The notes beneath the pieces were generated by a model that was given only the letters and a program-made list of their open reading frames with translations, was not told where the DNA came from and did not search any database. A stretch of 64,000 bases of DNA from Salvelinus alpinus (Eukaryota > Chordata > Actinopteri > Salmoniformes > Salmonidae): the NCBI RefSeq assembly GCF_045679555.1, contig NC_092091.1, forward strand, positions 77,122,461 through 77,186,460, written 5' to 3'. How positions within the stretch are numbered: the stretch's first letter is position 1; each line of letters opens with the position of its first letter. A program made the position numbers and the translations under genes. This document shows, piece by piece, positions 23,901-33,900 of this stretch.

Positions 23901-26900
23901 AGGGTCTCGAGCTTGATGACGAGTTTGGAGGGTATTATGGTGTTAAATGCTGAGCTGTAGTCGATGAACAGCATTCTCACATAGGTATTCCTCTTGTCCA
24001 GATGGTTTAGGGCAGTGTGCACTGTGGTTGCAATTGCGTCGTCTGTGGACCTATTGGGGCGGTAAGCAAATTGGAGTGGGTCTAGTGCGTCAGGTAGGGT
24101 GGAGGTGAAATGATCCTTGACTAATCTCTCAAAGCACTTCATGATGACGGAAGTGAGTGCTACGGGGCGGTAGTCGTTTAGCTCAGTTACCTTAGCTTTC
24201 TTGGGAACAGGGACAATGGTGGCCCTCTTGAAGCATGTGGGAACAGCAGACTGGGATAAGGATTGATTGAATATGTCCGTGAACACACCAGCCAGCTGGT
24301 CTGCGCATGCTCTGAGGACGCGGCTGGGGATGCCGTCTGGGCCAGCAGCCTTGCGAGGGTTAACACGTTTACACGATGGCTGCAGTGAAGGAGAGTCCGC
24401 AGGTTTTGGTAGCGGGCCGTGTCAGTGGCACTGTATTGTCCTCAAAGCGGGCAAAGAAGTTGTTTTGTCTGACTGGGAGCGAGACATCCTGGTCCGCGAC
24501 GGGGCTGGTTTTCTTTTTGTAATCCGTGATTGGCTGTAGACCCTGCCACATACCTCTTGTGTCTGAACCGTTGAATTGCGACTCTACTTTGTCTCTATAC
24601 TGACGCTTAGCTTGTTTGATTTCTTTGCGGAGGGAATAGCTACACTGTTTGTATTCGGTCATGTTTCCGATCGCCTTGCCATGATTAAAAGCAGTGGTTC
24701 GCGCTAATGCTGCCATCAATCCACGGTTTCTGGTTTGGGAATGTTTTAATAGTCGCAGTGGGTACGACATCGCCGATGAACTTGCTAATAAACTCGCTCA
24801 CCGAATCAGCGTATTCGTCAATGTTATTGTTTGACGCAATGCAGAACATATCCCAGTCCACGTGATCGAAGCAATCTTGAAGAGTGGAATCAGATTGGTC
24901 GGACCAGCGTTGAACAGACCTGAGCGCGGGAGCTTCCTGTTTTAGTTTCTGTCTGTAGGCGGGGAGCAACAAAATGGAGTCGTGGTCAGCTTTTCCGAAA
25001 GGAGGGCGGGGGAGGGCCTTATATACGTCGCAGAAGTTAGAATAACAATGATCCAGGGTCACTACACACACACACACACACACTGAGGTCTTCACAGGTC
25101 TACCCCAATATCTGTGACCCGACCCGATTTTGGACTCCGGAACTAAGTGTCTGAGTCCAAAATTGTCCCTGGGGTCTGGGTTGGATCCATGTTTGATTGC
25201 CACGGGTCTCTGGTCTATGTAACTACAGCTGATGGACCGGACCCAACCATGGCTCTGGATAGCCTATAGCGGTTGTATTCAGTGGTTTTCTGTGGGACCC
25301 CATTTCCCCCCCCCCCCCCCCCAGAATTTCTCACAACCCACACCCCACCACAAATCTAATGACGCAACCCTGACATTTTGTCCATTTCGATTTTGACGTC
25401 AACCTTTTAATCATGACATTTTCATCTATCTGATAAATACATTTACTCAATAAAATTATAACATTTCTCAAAAGAGTTTGTATGTTCTCCCAATCTGTAC
25501 TCGTAATTAAAACCAAAAAAGCTGTATTTGTTTATGTGGGGACCCCAGTCACCTCACTACAATCCCTGACCACTGGCCTATAACTACACACTATAACCTA
25601 CACACTATAACCTACACACTAGCTGTCTCTCATCCTGTGACTGTGTTTGTTTGTCAGGAGGAGGAGACAAGAGAGACATGATTCCACTAAATGATATGGG
25701 ACCAGGTATGTCTGTACACACAAACACGCCTATACACACACACACACACACACACGCCTACACACACAGTTGTTAACAGGCCTTGGCTGTCTTCCAGATG
25801 CCTACTCCACACTGGACCAGAGGGGGAGGAAGAACACTCTGGACGGAACACTCAAGCCTGCTGACAAAGACACAGCACAGGTACACACACACACACACAG
25901 AGAGCATGTTCTCGCATGTCTCACTAAATACTGTGGCTAGCTTCTTTTCTCACAAACGATTTCTCACTTAACTTCTGACACTAACCCTCTCTCTCTTCCC
26001 CGCTCTCTCTCTTGTCCCCCCTCTCTCTCTCGCCCCCCCCTCTCTCTCTCGTCCCCCCTCTCTCTCTCTCGTCCCCCCTCTCTCTCTCTCGTCCCCCCTC
26101 TCTCTCTCTCGTCCCCCCTCTCATCTGATTCTTCTGGTTTTCATATTGTTCGTTCTGAACACACCCTTCTCTCTTTCTCTTTTTTCTCTCTCTGCTTCAA
26201 CCCACCACCTTTCTTCCCTCTTCTCCCTCCCCTTTTCTCTCTCCTGTCTTCCTTACCACCCTTCTTCTCCCCCTCCTCCCCATTCTTTCTCCCCCCTTCT
26301 CTCTTCCCCCTCTCAGGGAGGGCTGTATGAGGAGAGGCGGGACTCTGTTCCTCTCATGGACTCTTATGACGGTTAGGCCACACCCCCTCACACACTGCAT
26401 GTGAGCGCATGGTATGTGTGTCCACCGACTGAACACCTGCCTCTCTCACTAAACCGCATGGCCTAACTAACCTCTCTCTGTGTGTCCCCCCCATTGTATT
26501 GGTGTTTGTTTCTTGCTCCCTCTGCTGGTGATTTTGTATATTTGATGTAGTATGTTGTTGATCTTGTGTCTTGATGTTCGTTTCGTTTGTTTCATGTCTG
26601 TATACATCTGGAATTCTGTCTTGTGTGTGTTTGATCTCTTTTCAAGCATCTGTGTGTGTTCATGTTGTCTGTGTGCCTCATGTATTGATTGGTAATGTTT
26701 AGGCTGTGACCGATATTGTCTTCACTAGCAGGCTCTGTGTCCTCTCAATCCTCTAAGTTTATACGGCTGGTTTATGAGTTGCACTAGTACAACAAATATT
26801 GCACATGGTAGTAACCCTTCACTCTGTCTCTGTCCTGGTCTTCCCACAGAGAAACTGATAGTGTGCATCACTAGAAGAGAGCAGCCTCTACCGGCCTACT

Positions 26901-26911
26901 GCCCCTGCTGA
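5922..26911 (+). CDS. ctnnd1: p120-catenin (catenin delta-1), 3' part, 14 exons
   Basis: Armadillo-repeat protein that binds the juxtamembrane tail of classical cadherins, stabilises them at adherens junctions and modulates Rho GTPases. Exons: 5922-6144, 6714-6909, 7911-8028, 8210-8254, 9784-9895, 11527-11586, 19225-19352, 20017-20167, 20308-20503, 20836-21032, 25658-25705, 25798-25880, 26317-26371, 26850-26911. All have GT-AG sites and compatible phases; the joined frame is 557 codons plus stop. Diagnostic stretches: [73 protein letters not shown]. The Arm repeats start in the first exon and the low-complexity C-terminal tail in exon 10. [19 protein letters not shown] and the PKRT motif favour p120 over ARVCF or delta-catenin. 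The N-terminal exons lie left of the window. The stop is ambiguous: splicing after codon GAC gives [20 protein letters not shown], reading through gives Gly-stop at 26374. Confidence 0.93.
6145..6655 (+). repeat. 23/24-bp minisatellite starting at a ctnnd1 donor site
   Basis: About 21 copies of a unit like ctactgcggttacgactagt plus gta; late copies have gactgatggta. The array begins at the first intron bases (gtaatactactgcggttac), so the intron's 5' end is itself a repeat unit, though no exon sequence is included. Confidence 0.9.
6910..7910 (+). other. ctnnd1 intron with one palindromic repeat
   Basis: Nothing recognised except the short element at 7565-7649 and a long pyrimidine-rich tract before the acceptor at 7910. 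Confidence 0.5.
7565..7649. mobile_element. Small palindromic salmonid-type MITE, decayed
   Basis: Ends gtcctaaatggtcccctat and agggtgctttttgggacg are near-inverted copies. The same family (ccaaatggcaccctat ... atagggtgccatttgg) occurs at 29098, 34086, 44551, 56690, 57748 and 57914. Confidence 0.6.
8606..8965. repeat. Minisatellite of 39-57 bp units, about 7 copies
   Basis: Unit contains ggctagcactagcctgtcct followed by ggggaaacactgcatcac, with or without tgggaggctgcatca. Inside the ctnnd1 intron between the 45-nt exon and the next exon; unrelated to either exon. Confidence 0.9.
8966..9783. other. ctnnd1 intron, nothing recognised
   Basis: Unique-looking sequence up to the acceptor at 9783. 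No exon, domain or element could be supported. Confidence 0.4.
10410..10427 (+). other. ctnnd1: ctnnd1 18-nt microexon, homologue of alternative exon C
   Basis: Eighteen bases (atgactggtgttctaaag) flanked by gtggaacag and gtaagctctg. Spliced between the exons ending at 9895 and starting at 11527 they keep the frame and change GKGRNE to GKDDWCSKGRNE. Mammalian p120 has an alternative six-residue exon C at the same place, giving GKDEWFSRGKK. Size, position, phase and the DxW core agree, so this is very probably the functional optional exon. It was too short for any open-frame scan. Confidence 0.85.
10599..11470. repeat. 27-bp minisatellite, about 32 copies
   Basis: Unit begins gagcaccatagcgggcag and ends ggggttctg, with A/G and G/A variants and later copies ending in agtgtgggcagg. 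It fills the intron between microexon C and the exon at 11527. The repeated text is not exon derived. Confidence 0.92.
11867..19266 (+). repeat. 7.4-kb minisatellite of 3' splice site plus exon start (about 97 copies)
   Basis: Unit 76 bp, or 73 bp when one gtt is missing. Each unit holds a branch-point match (tttctaac or tatctaac), the pyrimidine tract acacctctccctccgtgtcc, gtccag, and then about 41 exon bases starting gttatgagttgttgttccag. The first acceptor AG is at 11909 and the last at 19224; only after the last does sequence continue into the ctnnd1 exon ([10 protein letters not shown]). Units differ by a few recurrent substitutions. Since 76 and 73 are both 1 mod 3, use of the acceptor one unit upstream gives a stop soon after [14 protein letters not shown]. 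Confidence 0.95.
19353..19870 (+). repeat. 62-bp minisatellite right after a ctnnd1 donor, with a second donor copy at its end
   Basis: About seven copies of a unit containing ttgagacaccacggcctgtt and taacacaaccaccaccaggc. It begins immediately after the exon end (gctggaccgtgagtcaacca, 19344-19363). At 19848-19868 a near copy of that exon end and donor reappears (cctggaccgtaagtcaacca), so the array is bracketed by two versions of the splice site. Confidence 0.85.
20574..20690. mobile_element. MITE-like fragment
   Basis: Starts aggagtgtcaaactcaatct and includes aattgaaaggaaataccaaa. I recognise the general form as a dispersed salmonid palindromic element; only part is present. Confidence 0.45.
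21306..22882 (+). mobile_element. Tc1-like transposon, full length (1577 bp)
   Basis: Terminal inverted repeats cagtggggagaacaagtatt and its reverse complement ending at 22882, flanked by TA at 21304-21305 and 22883-22884. Longer inverted similarity extends inward (ggtacacttcaactgtgaga pairs with tctcacagttgaagtgtacc). It carries one transposase frame and is inserted in the 3' region of the LINE, so it is younger than that copy. Confidence 0.95.
21643..22665 (+). pseudogene. Tc1 transposase, one in-frame stop and first catalytic Asp changed
   Basis: Starts [20 protein letters not shown] (helix-turn-helix DNA-binding domain) and ends [19 protein letters not shown], the normal 340-residue layout. 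One TGA at 21826-21828 interrupts the frame; the same frame resumes directly with [17 protein letters not shown], so the damage is a single nonsense change. The family's first catalytic residue (SDETKIELF) is Asn here (SNETKIELF). The second Asp ([10 protein letters not shown]) and the Glu of [11 protein letters not shown] are present. It should be inactive in cis, though the ends look mobilisable by a related enzyme. Confidence 0.93.
25083..25657. other. ctnnd1 intron with a C homopolymer
   Basis: Apart from a run of C at about 25305-25322 and short repeats of cacactataacc near 25590-25620, nothing was recognised. Confidence 0.4.
25975..26316 (+). repeat. Pyrimidine-rich simple repeat before the ctnnd1 acceptor
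   Basis: Repeats of ctctctctcgtccccc and related CT runs fill most of the intron upstream of the acceptor at 26316. It provides a very long polypyrimidine tract. Confidence 0.8.
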
Positions 26912-29375
26912 ACCTCTGGATACTCACTGAGGGACCACTGACTCCACTAGGACTGGACTCTCTCCTTCTGCGTCTCTTTTCTTTCTCTCTTTTTCCTGTC
27001 TTCTCTATCTCCCAATTTCTTCATCTTCTTTCCCTCTTATCTCTCTCGGGTTCTGTGACATAAGCCACTTGCATGTCCTTCAGCCTTCCTCACCTCCCTA
27101 TCTCTCTCCCTCCCTATCTCTCTCTCATTCCTCTATTTAGACTGTGACTTTTAGCCACTAAAGGAACACTATGGACTCCTGACATCCTCCTGACATCCCT
27201 CTTCTAGCTGTCGACACTACTATGACATAACACCACTTCTAATTTAGTAACTCCTCCCACCACAGTGACACACTAACCCCCAACACTACACTCGCTCCTC
27301 CCACCACAATAGGGACAGTTGTGACTTCATCTGGGAACTGGGAACGTTCACCACCACAGTAGCAAAGCTAATCAAAAGGGAAGTGTTGGAATGGGATTCA
27401 AACTGTAACTGAACTTAAACTGACAAACCCCCTTTTTTACTGGAATGGTTAAAACTGCATTTCTAGAAGTAATTGTGAAGATTTCCAGTCAACGTTTTTT
27501 TCCCTTGTGATAACTAATTACCACTAAACTTCTGTTTCCCAACAAAGAATCAATGTTTGTTGATCTACCGCCGGCGTTGCTTTCGTCTGTTTGAAGTGTG
27601 ATTGCTGAGTTGTGGTTCTGACTACAGTGATGAACACGTGCCAAACTACACACCACTATTGCACTAACTTTCTACTACAGAGTATTTCTGAACACTACTT
27701 CTCTTCTCAGAGCCACATCTGTTGTGATGTTATAGTGTATATGACATCATTGGGTGATGTCAGACGGGCAGTGTTGTGGCAAAGTATTGTGGGAAAGTAA
27801 GTAGCTTGACGACCACTTTAACATTTTACACATGGGTCTTGCGTCACAGAACATTCTTGATAGTCTGTTCTGCAGAGTATATTTCTATGATTTTCAGCCG
27901 TGTATAATAGACCAGTGAACCGTTTTGGCTCTATTCAATACATTTCTATCTGTGGGGCTCTTTAGCATCATTGTTATACCCCCTTTCTCAACTCCCTCTG
28001 GTTCTAATGGTTCTCCTGAAGCTATGGGAGAAACCACAGATTTGATTGTTGATCCAGTAGGTGCATTTCTTTCAATCTGCAAGTCTATATATATATGAAT
28101 GTGTAAATATGTGATCGCCTTCAACTACGTCTGTGTGGCTATTGGCTAACTGGAGTGCCTCGTTCGTTGATTGGTCTAATGGGGGGAGGGGGTTGGTGTT
28201 TTTAAGGTGGGATGGGGGTTTGCCCTGGGGATATCATTCACTAGCAGCTACATTCCAGAACATTGCATCCAAATGGAATGTATAGAACAGTTTTTTTGTG
28301 TGTTCCGCATAATAACACAATGGAATGTATAGAGTTGATATGATTGATGCTCTGCATATGGAACAGAGAGAACCATTCTAGTGCCATACATTCCACGTCA
28401 GACTGGAGTGTGCCAGCCTACTGAACCTACGCCTGGGTGTCCATCTACCCTGCTGGACTGGCTGGTGTCCATGGAGACCTCAGAACACTAAGAGGGGAGA
28501 GGACACATTTAGCTGGTTTTCCCCCAGACAGAGTTCCTTTAGTACCGTAGACGGCATTATTATTCTCAGTGCAGAGTAAGATGTAGATATTTTTTCAGTA
28601 GATTAAAGCACTAGGGGTTAAAGCGTTTCTTGGTTCCTTTGATTATTTTCATGCCAATCCAACACTACAAATGGTCAGTCTCAGAAAAATGTAAATGAGT
28701 TGCCTTGTAACCAGATATAGTCCTAGAATGAGATGATCTAGAACCGATACAGGAAATAATGTGGGAGTGGAATCCAATGGGAAATTGGGACTAAAGAGGG
28801 GCGGAGCATAACATTTGCAAGATTGTTATGAGTGCAAAGACCAGATTTTGATTCTAGTTGCTATTTAAAAAAAGCAAATTTAACTATATATACACAAGAT
28901 AAATATTTGTTAATTTGAATGGTTTTATGTATTTTTCTTTTCTTAAAAATATTTTATGATTTGGGTTTATTCGTCTTGCAGGTAATTGTGGGTGAACGCA
29001 TATGCAATCGGGTTTATTTTTTAATTGAGAAACATTTATGGTTTATATATTTTAATTAAAGATAAAACAAGAAAAACACAATGTAAAATCAATTTTGCAT
29101 TCCAAATGGTCCCCTATTCCCAATATAGTACACTACTAAATGGCCTGATATGGCTCTGGGTGAAAGTAGTTAACTATATAGGGGGCCTTTTAGGAGACAG
29201 TCCAACTCTCAATTTCTGTCATCAGTTTATTATTGGAACGCTGATCTAAAATGTGATTCTGAATGAAAACCTTAATCTCTTCTATGCCTTGGCTCTTAAT
29301 GTTGCACATTTCTCTCATGAATGGAATATGTAACAAGCAATACTGTTTATAATAAAATAAAGTGCATTTTTCAAT
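26912..29375 (+). other. ctnnd1: ctnnd1 3' untranslated region
   Basis: About 2.4 kb without further exons between the last stop and a clear polyadenylation signal, AATAAA at 29351-29356 (followed by aataaagtgc). The length is typical of p120-catenin 3' UTRs. It includes CT-rich runs at 26960-27140 and one small palindromic element at 29098-29195. The UTR assignment is inferred from position and the signal. Confidence 0.7.
29098..29195. mobile_element. Small palindromic salmonid-type MITE in the ctnnd1 3' UTR
   Basis: Starts ttccaaatggtcccctattc and ends near tatagggggccttttaggag; same family as at 34086 and 44551. Confidence 0.6.
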
Positions 29376-29938
29376 ACTGGCCTTGACTTTTTCTCTCTAG
29401 CTCTGTGTGTGATTTGAGAAATACATGTGTTATAGTAAATGTTAGTAGTTCTCGCTGTACAGTTGTACTCTTCATAAACAAACATCAGTCATCATACGGT
29501 GTCATGCAGTGTTGAGACGCTGAAATCAATGGTTGAAGTAACACACGCCTCTGATTGGCTAAAGTCAAGAGAATACTTTTCAACATTGAATTGAAGATTT
29601 CAACAGGTTTGCACTTGATCAGATCAAATGGCTGCGGAACAACAGAAGTTGATCAACGACGAGCCGAAATGACCCCATGATTCGAAAATGCAGTTAACCC
29701 CATCTAGGCTTTTCCAACGTTAACTGTAAGTATGAGCACGCACGATCGCCCCTCGCGATTTTGACGTGAACTCTTTTCTGAAGTGTGACGTAAGTCCGTG
29801 AATTTGGCCAAGTTGTGGGAATCGATCAACTATGGAATATGTCAACATTAACTATTTGAAACAAATTGGTTGGCGATATACAGATTTTTGACAAAGCAAG
29901 TCACCAGACAAGAAAAAGCCCTGACTGGCATCGAAAAG
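29376..29938 (+). other. Intergenic region and probable btbd18 5' untranslated exon end
   Basis: Between the ctnnd1 polyadenylation signal and btbd18. A good donor at 29939 (catcgaaaag followed by gtaagcatgt) could end a 5' untranslated exon spliced to the acceptor at 30927. The start of transcription cannot be placed from sequence alone. Confidence 0.45.
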
Positions 29939-30946
29939 GTAAGCATGTGCATTAGCTAGCCGTCCAGCTAACGTTAGCTAACACATTTAGCTAACGTCAC
30001 CAGACTTTAGTTTCCAGTTCCTCCTCCGGTACGAGGGTACTGAAAAGTATATAAAATAAACGAATTAGATAGAAAGCTGTACCACACTTGCAGTTGTTTG
30101 AAAACGAAATTTAATGTGCACTAATGCAACACATTAACATTTGTGTTTTTGATTGTAGGCCTATTGTCAGTGTGTCTTATTGATAAGCGGAAGTCGTCCA
30201 CAACACGCTTTGAATTGCATGGCTCTTGCAAGCGTTCCTACGGAACAAGCTGTGTTTGCTAGCAATACCACTGACTAACAAGTGATACGACAAGCTGAAC
30301 TTTTTTTCTTCTAGTCATAAAACAAACGTGTTAACCTGCCAATTGTCATGTATTAGTTTTCACGGAGTTCCAAATGTAAAGTACTAGCCACTCACCCCAG
30401 TTGTGTGTATTTATGGATGCCAAGTGAAGCCAGTCTTACCCCAAAAATGTGCCAAGAAAAAGAAACATTTTCGTATTTCTGTGTTTCATAATTTTCCTTC
30501 AATTCGCAAGAGGCTGAATGTAGTATCTCACTGGAGAAAGCATCTGAGCGAGCGAAACAGCGCCCCTCTGTCTCTCTACGTGTAGGCCATCTATCTGACG
30601 TTGTCTGGTCCAAACAAGTATGACATTGTTGCTGACCGTAACATCTCACAACCAACTTCACACCTTGTCTGTTCAGCCCAGTCTTCTCCAAGCACGCCAT
30701 TTTGAGACAATGAATGAAAATCAGGTTTTACCATTGTTTCACTTTGTCAAATTCTGTATACTGTCAGATCAATCTGCAGTCATTTAAATCACTCCCCCCC
30801 TTTTCCCCTCCCAACTCCATCCCTCTCTCCTTGCTATCCACTGCCCCCCCCTTCTCCCCACATCCCTTTTCCCTCTGTCTCCCCTCCCACTCGATCCCCC
30901 CTCTCCCAACCCACCCCTCCCTCTCAGGGTGGAGGCCAAGAAGAGG

Positions 30947-33900
30947 ATGATGTGGAGGTACCGTCTACCTGGCTATGAGTTGAGGCTCCTAGAGGAACTA
31001 CAGAGACAGAAGCACAACAGTCTCTACTGTGATACCCTGTTACAGACCGATGGTGAGGGAGGAGGGGAGTGATGGAGAGACAGCAGTCTACTGTAATACC
31101 CTACTACAGACTGAGGGGGAGGGAGGGAGAGAGAGGAGGGGAAATGGAATCAATCAGAGCATATGAGCAGAGATGAGCGGTTGGAAATCACACTCATCGC
31201 TCATGTTGCGCAGCGCTCCAGTGCGCCATGTCCTTTCCTACCGCTCAGCTAAAAAGCGTTTCGCAGTCACAGGAAAAAATAAACTTCCGCTCCGAATTCA
31301 CTCTATTCATTAAGATCACAATTTAACCAACACCCATCTATTTTTGTGACTACCTGGACCTACCAATTGGTTTTTAAGTATTGAAACCAAACCATATGGA
31401 TTTAAATGAAAAGTATTTGAATAAACATTCCAAATAGGCTACATGTCATAAACACTCTAAATAGGTCAGGAGCCAGAACGGGAGCCTAAGAAGGAATGAA
31501 AATGAATGAATTAGGCTATATTATTTCAAGGCTATAGCCTACTTAGAAATACATTGTGAAGCATTTGCGAGTGTGACACAATAGGCTGGTATGCACATAA
31601 AGCATTTAAACAACATTTTGTTGTATTAAATAATTATAGTCTATAAATTGTGCATATCGGCTGTGAGTTACTTAGAATTAAATACAAATGAAATGATAAA
31701 TGACTTATTAGAGCCTTTTGAAAATGTTGAGTTTGGCCAGTCTGTGGCTTCATGCGATGGTGCCTGGAGAGCAGACCAGCAGCAGAGAATATCCCCTTCA
31801 CACTTGCAGAGCCACTGGGGATGATAAACACCCTTTTGGCCATTCTTGCCAGGCTGGGCAGAGTTGTTTTATACATTTTTCTATAGGTAGGCCTAAAGGT
31901 TTTTAGGCAAAATAACACAATCAAAATGGAAAGCTCTTTGAACGTGGGAATATGCCAGGCCTATTGGGCCAAAATCAGTTATGGCCTATTGTATAGATAA
32001 TAGAACGAAAATGAACTAAACTTTTAAGAGATCTCAAATCAAACTTTATTTGTCACATGCGCCGAATACAACAAGTGTAGACCTTACCGTGAAATGCTGA
32101 CTTACAAGCCCTTACCCAACAGTGATTTGTAGTTTATAAATACTTCACTACAATGACACACTTAATTAGATACCCACCTCGTTCCTTTCTGTTAGCATGT
32201 GCACATAGTAAGTACCCCATCATGCTTTCGGGATATGTGTCTTTTCAGATTCCACAATGATTCTTTAGTTGTGGACACAACGTCATCGCGCTCCCTCTCT
32301 TGCTCTTGGTCCTCATCTTTGTAAGTCATGTTGATTTGGCACCTGTGTGTTTTATCTGTTTCTTTATGACAATATTTAGTGAACTTCATGACAGTAGCTA
32401 AAGCAAGGGGCTGTAGCAGCACACAAGTAGACTACAAATGCATGCTGGGCCGGGCATGCCCTGAGCTGGTGAAGTGAGCGAAAGTGGAGCGGGCGAGACG
32501 GCCGACCCTCCAGACTTTGGGAATCTGGCTCCACGCTCCAGTTACATTGGGCACGCTCCGCTCACATACTCTGGAATCAATGGAACGGTATCAAACACAT
32601 GGAAACCACATGTTGGAGTCTGTTCCATTCCAGTCATTAAAATGAGCCTGTCCTCCTATAGCTTCTCCCACCAGCCTCCACTGGTCTCTACTGTGATACC
32701 CTGCTATAGACTGATGGTGGGAGGGACAGTAATGACATGATGGAAAGTAGCCAAATGATTGATGTACATTAGGGAGACATAATGAGGTTTAGATTGAGGA
32801 TAGTAAAGGGATCAATCAAATCCAACTGCCATTCTTCCTCTCCTTCCACATGCCCTTATTTCAAACCTAAACCCCATTAGGCCTACATCACATTTCCTAA
32901 CCTGCATTATAAATGTAGCTAATGATGTCACATTTCTCTCTTCCCACAGGATTGTCAGTCCCGGCCCACAGCTGTGTCCTGGCTGCCCTGAGCCCCTACC
33001 TGTCCAAGGCCCTGTCCAACCAGTCATCCCCCCTCCCGGCTGGGCAGAGATGGCCACTCAAGCTCCAGGCTGTGAAGGCCCAGACCCTGCTGAAGCTGGT
33101 GGATCTCCTGTACTCCGGAGAGCTGGAGGGAGAGGGCACCATGGAACAAGAAGAGGTTATGGCTGCTGCCTGTAAGCTGGGCATAGGCCGCTTGGTGGAG
33201 GGGTGGAAGGACCGGGGGAGGGAGGGAGAGGGGGAGGAGGAGAGGAGGTGCAGTCTTAGAGACGTGGGGGTGCAGACGGAGGGAGGAGAGACACAGGTGG
33301 ACGTGGGGGCGTTGGTGGAGACAGGGACACAGACTGTGGACTGTAATGGAGGTATTTACATGACTTTCCTCAGTCCTCTCCCTGATGCTCTCCCTACATC
33401 CACATCCACACCCTCACCTCCACCCCTCCTACTAGTCCAGAGCAGCAGTGAAGGGCAGCAGCACACAACTCACATGGCACCCCCTTCCCTGAGTCCCCAG
33501 ATTATGACCCCCACTTCACACCCCAGTTCCACCCCACCCAGCGTCAAAGCAACGGTCAACTGTGGAATAGCTCCCTTTAGAACCCACCCTCGGACCTCCG
33601 AACCGGAGGTCACAAACCTCTCATCGTCCTCTGTTGTCCTGAGCGGTGACATGGTCGCCCCGAGTGACGATTCGGACCACCCCACGACACCCCGGGAGAA
33701 GAGTTCCGTCCCAGAATGCTCTGTGGTGGAGAACGGTGTGACGGAGCGGAGGACGGAGAAGAAGCTGACATCACACACTGGGAGAGCAGAGGAAGGAGGA
33801 ACAGGGGAGTGTCTGGAGAGGAGAGGTATGAGGGGATGACAGTTATTTTACACATCCTTTGGGGTTTTAGAGTTATTTTATCAATCTCATATTTAGCATG

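Larger units (their letters stand above)
21056..25082 (-). mobile_element. 5'-truncated LINE (CR1/L2/Rex1-like), interrupted by a Tc1 element
   Basis: On the minus strand, adjacent frames spell a non-LTR reverse transcriptase: the linker [19 protein letters not shown] (24.9-25.2 kb), then [52 protein letters not shown] (23.8-24.3 kb), a FADD core near 23.7 kb, and [11 protein letters not shown] and SFKFLGVHI (23.3-23.7 kb), ending with [20 protein letters not shown]. The 3' end lies at about 21058, where aaatcaaattttatttgtca is the reverse of the usual tail. The endonuclease domain is missing, so the copy is 5' truncated and frameshifted. A Tc1 element (21306-22882) sits in its 3' region. It lies antisense in a ctnnd1 intron. 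Clade assignment is by memory of family motifs. Confidence 0.85.

Noticed and set aside
24267-25203. Separate host gene in the LINE region
   Set aside because: The minus-strand frames match the linker and reverse transcriptase of a non-LTR element, and the plus-strand frames are their shadows.
30392-30700. Minus-strand 102-codon frame starting MACLEKTGLNRQ upstream of btbd18
   Set aside because: No recognisable domain, no splice support, and it lies in the probable btbd18 5' intron. It could be old repeat DNA, but I cannot support a gene.
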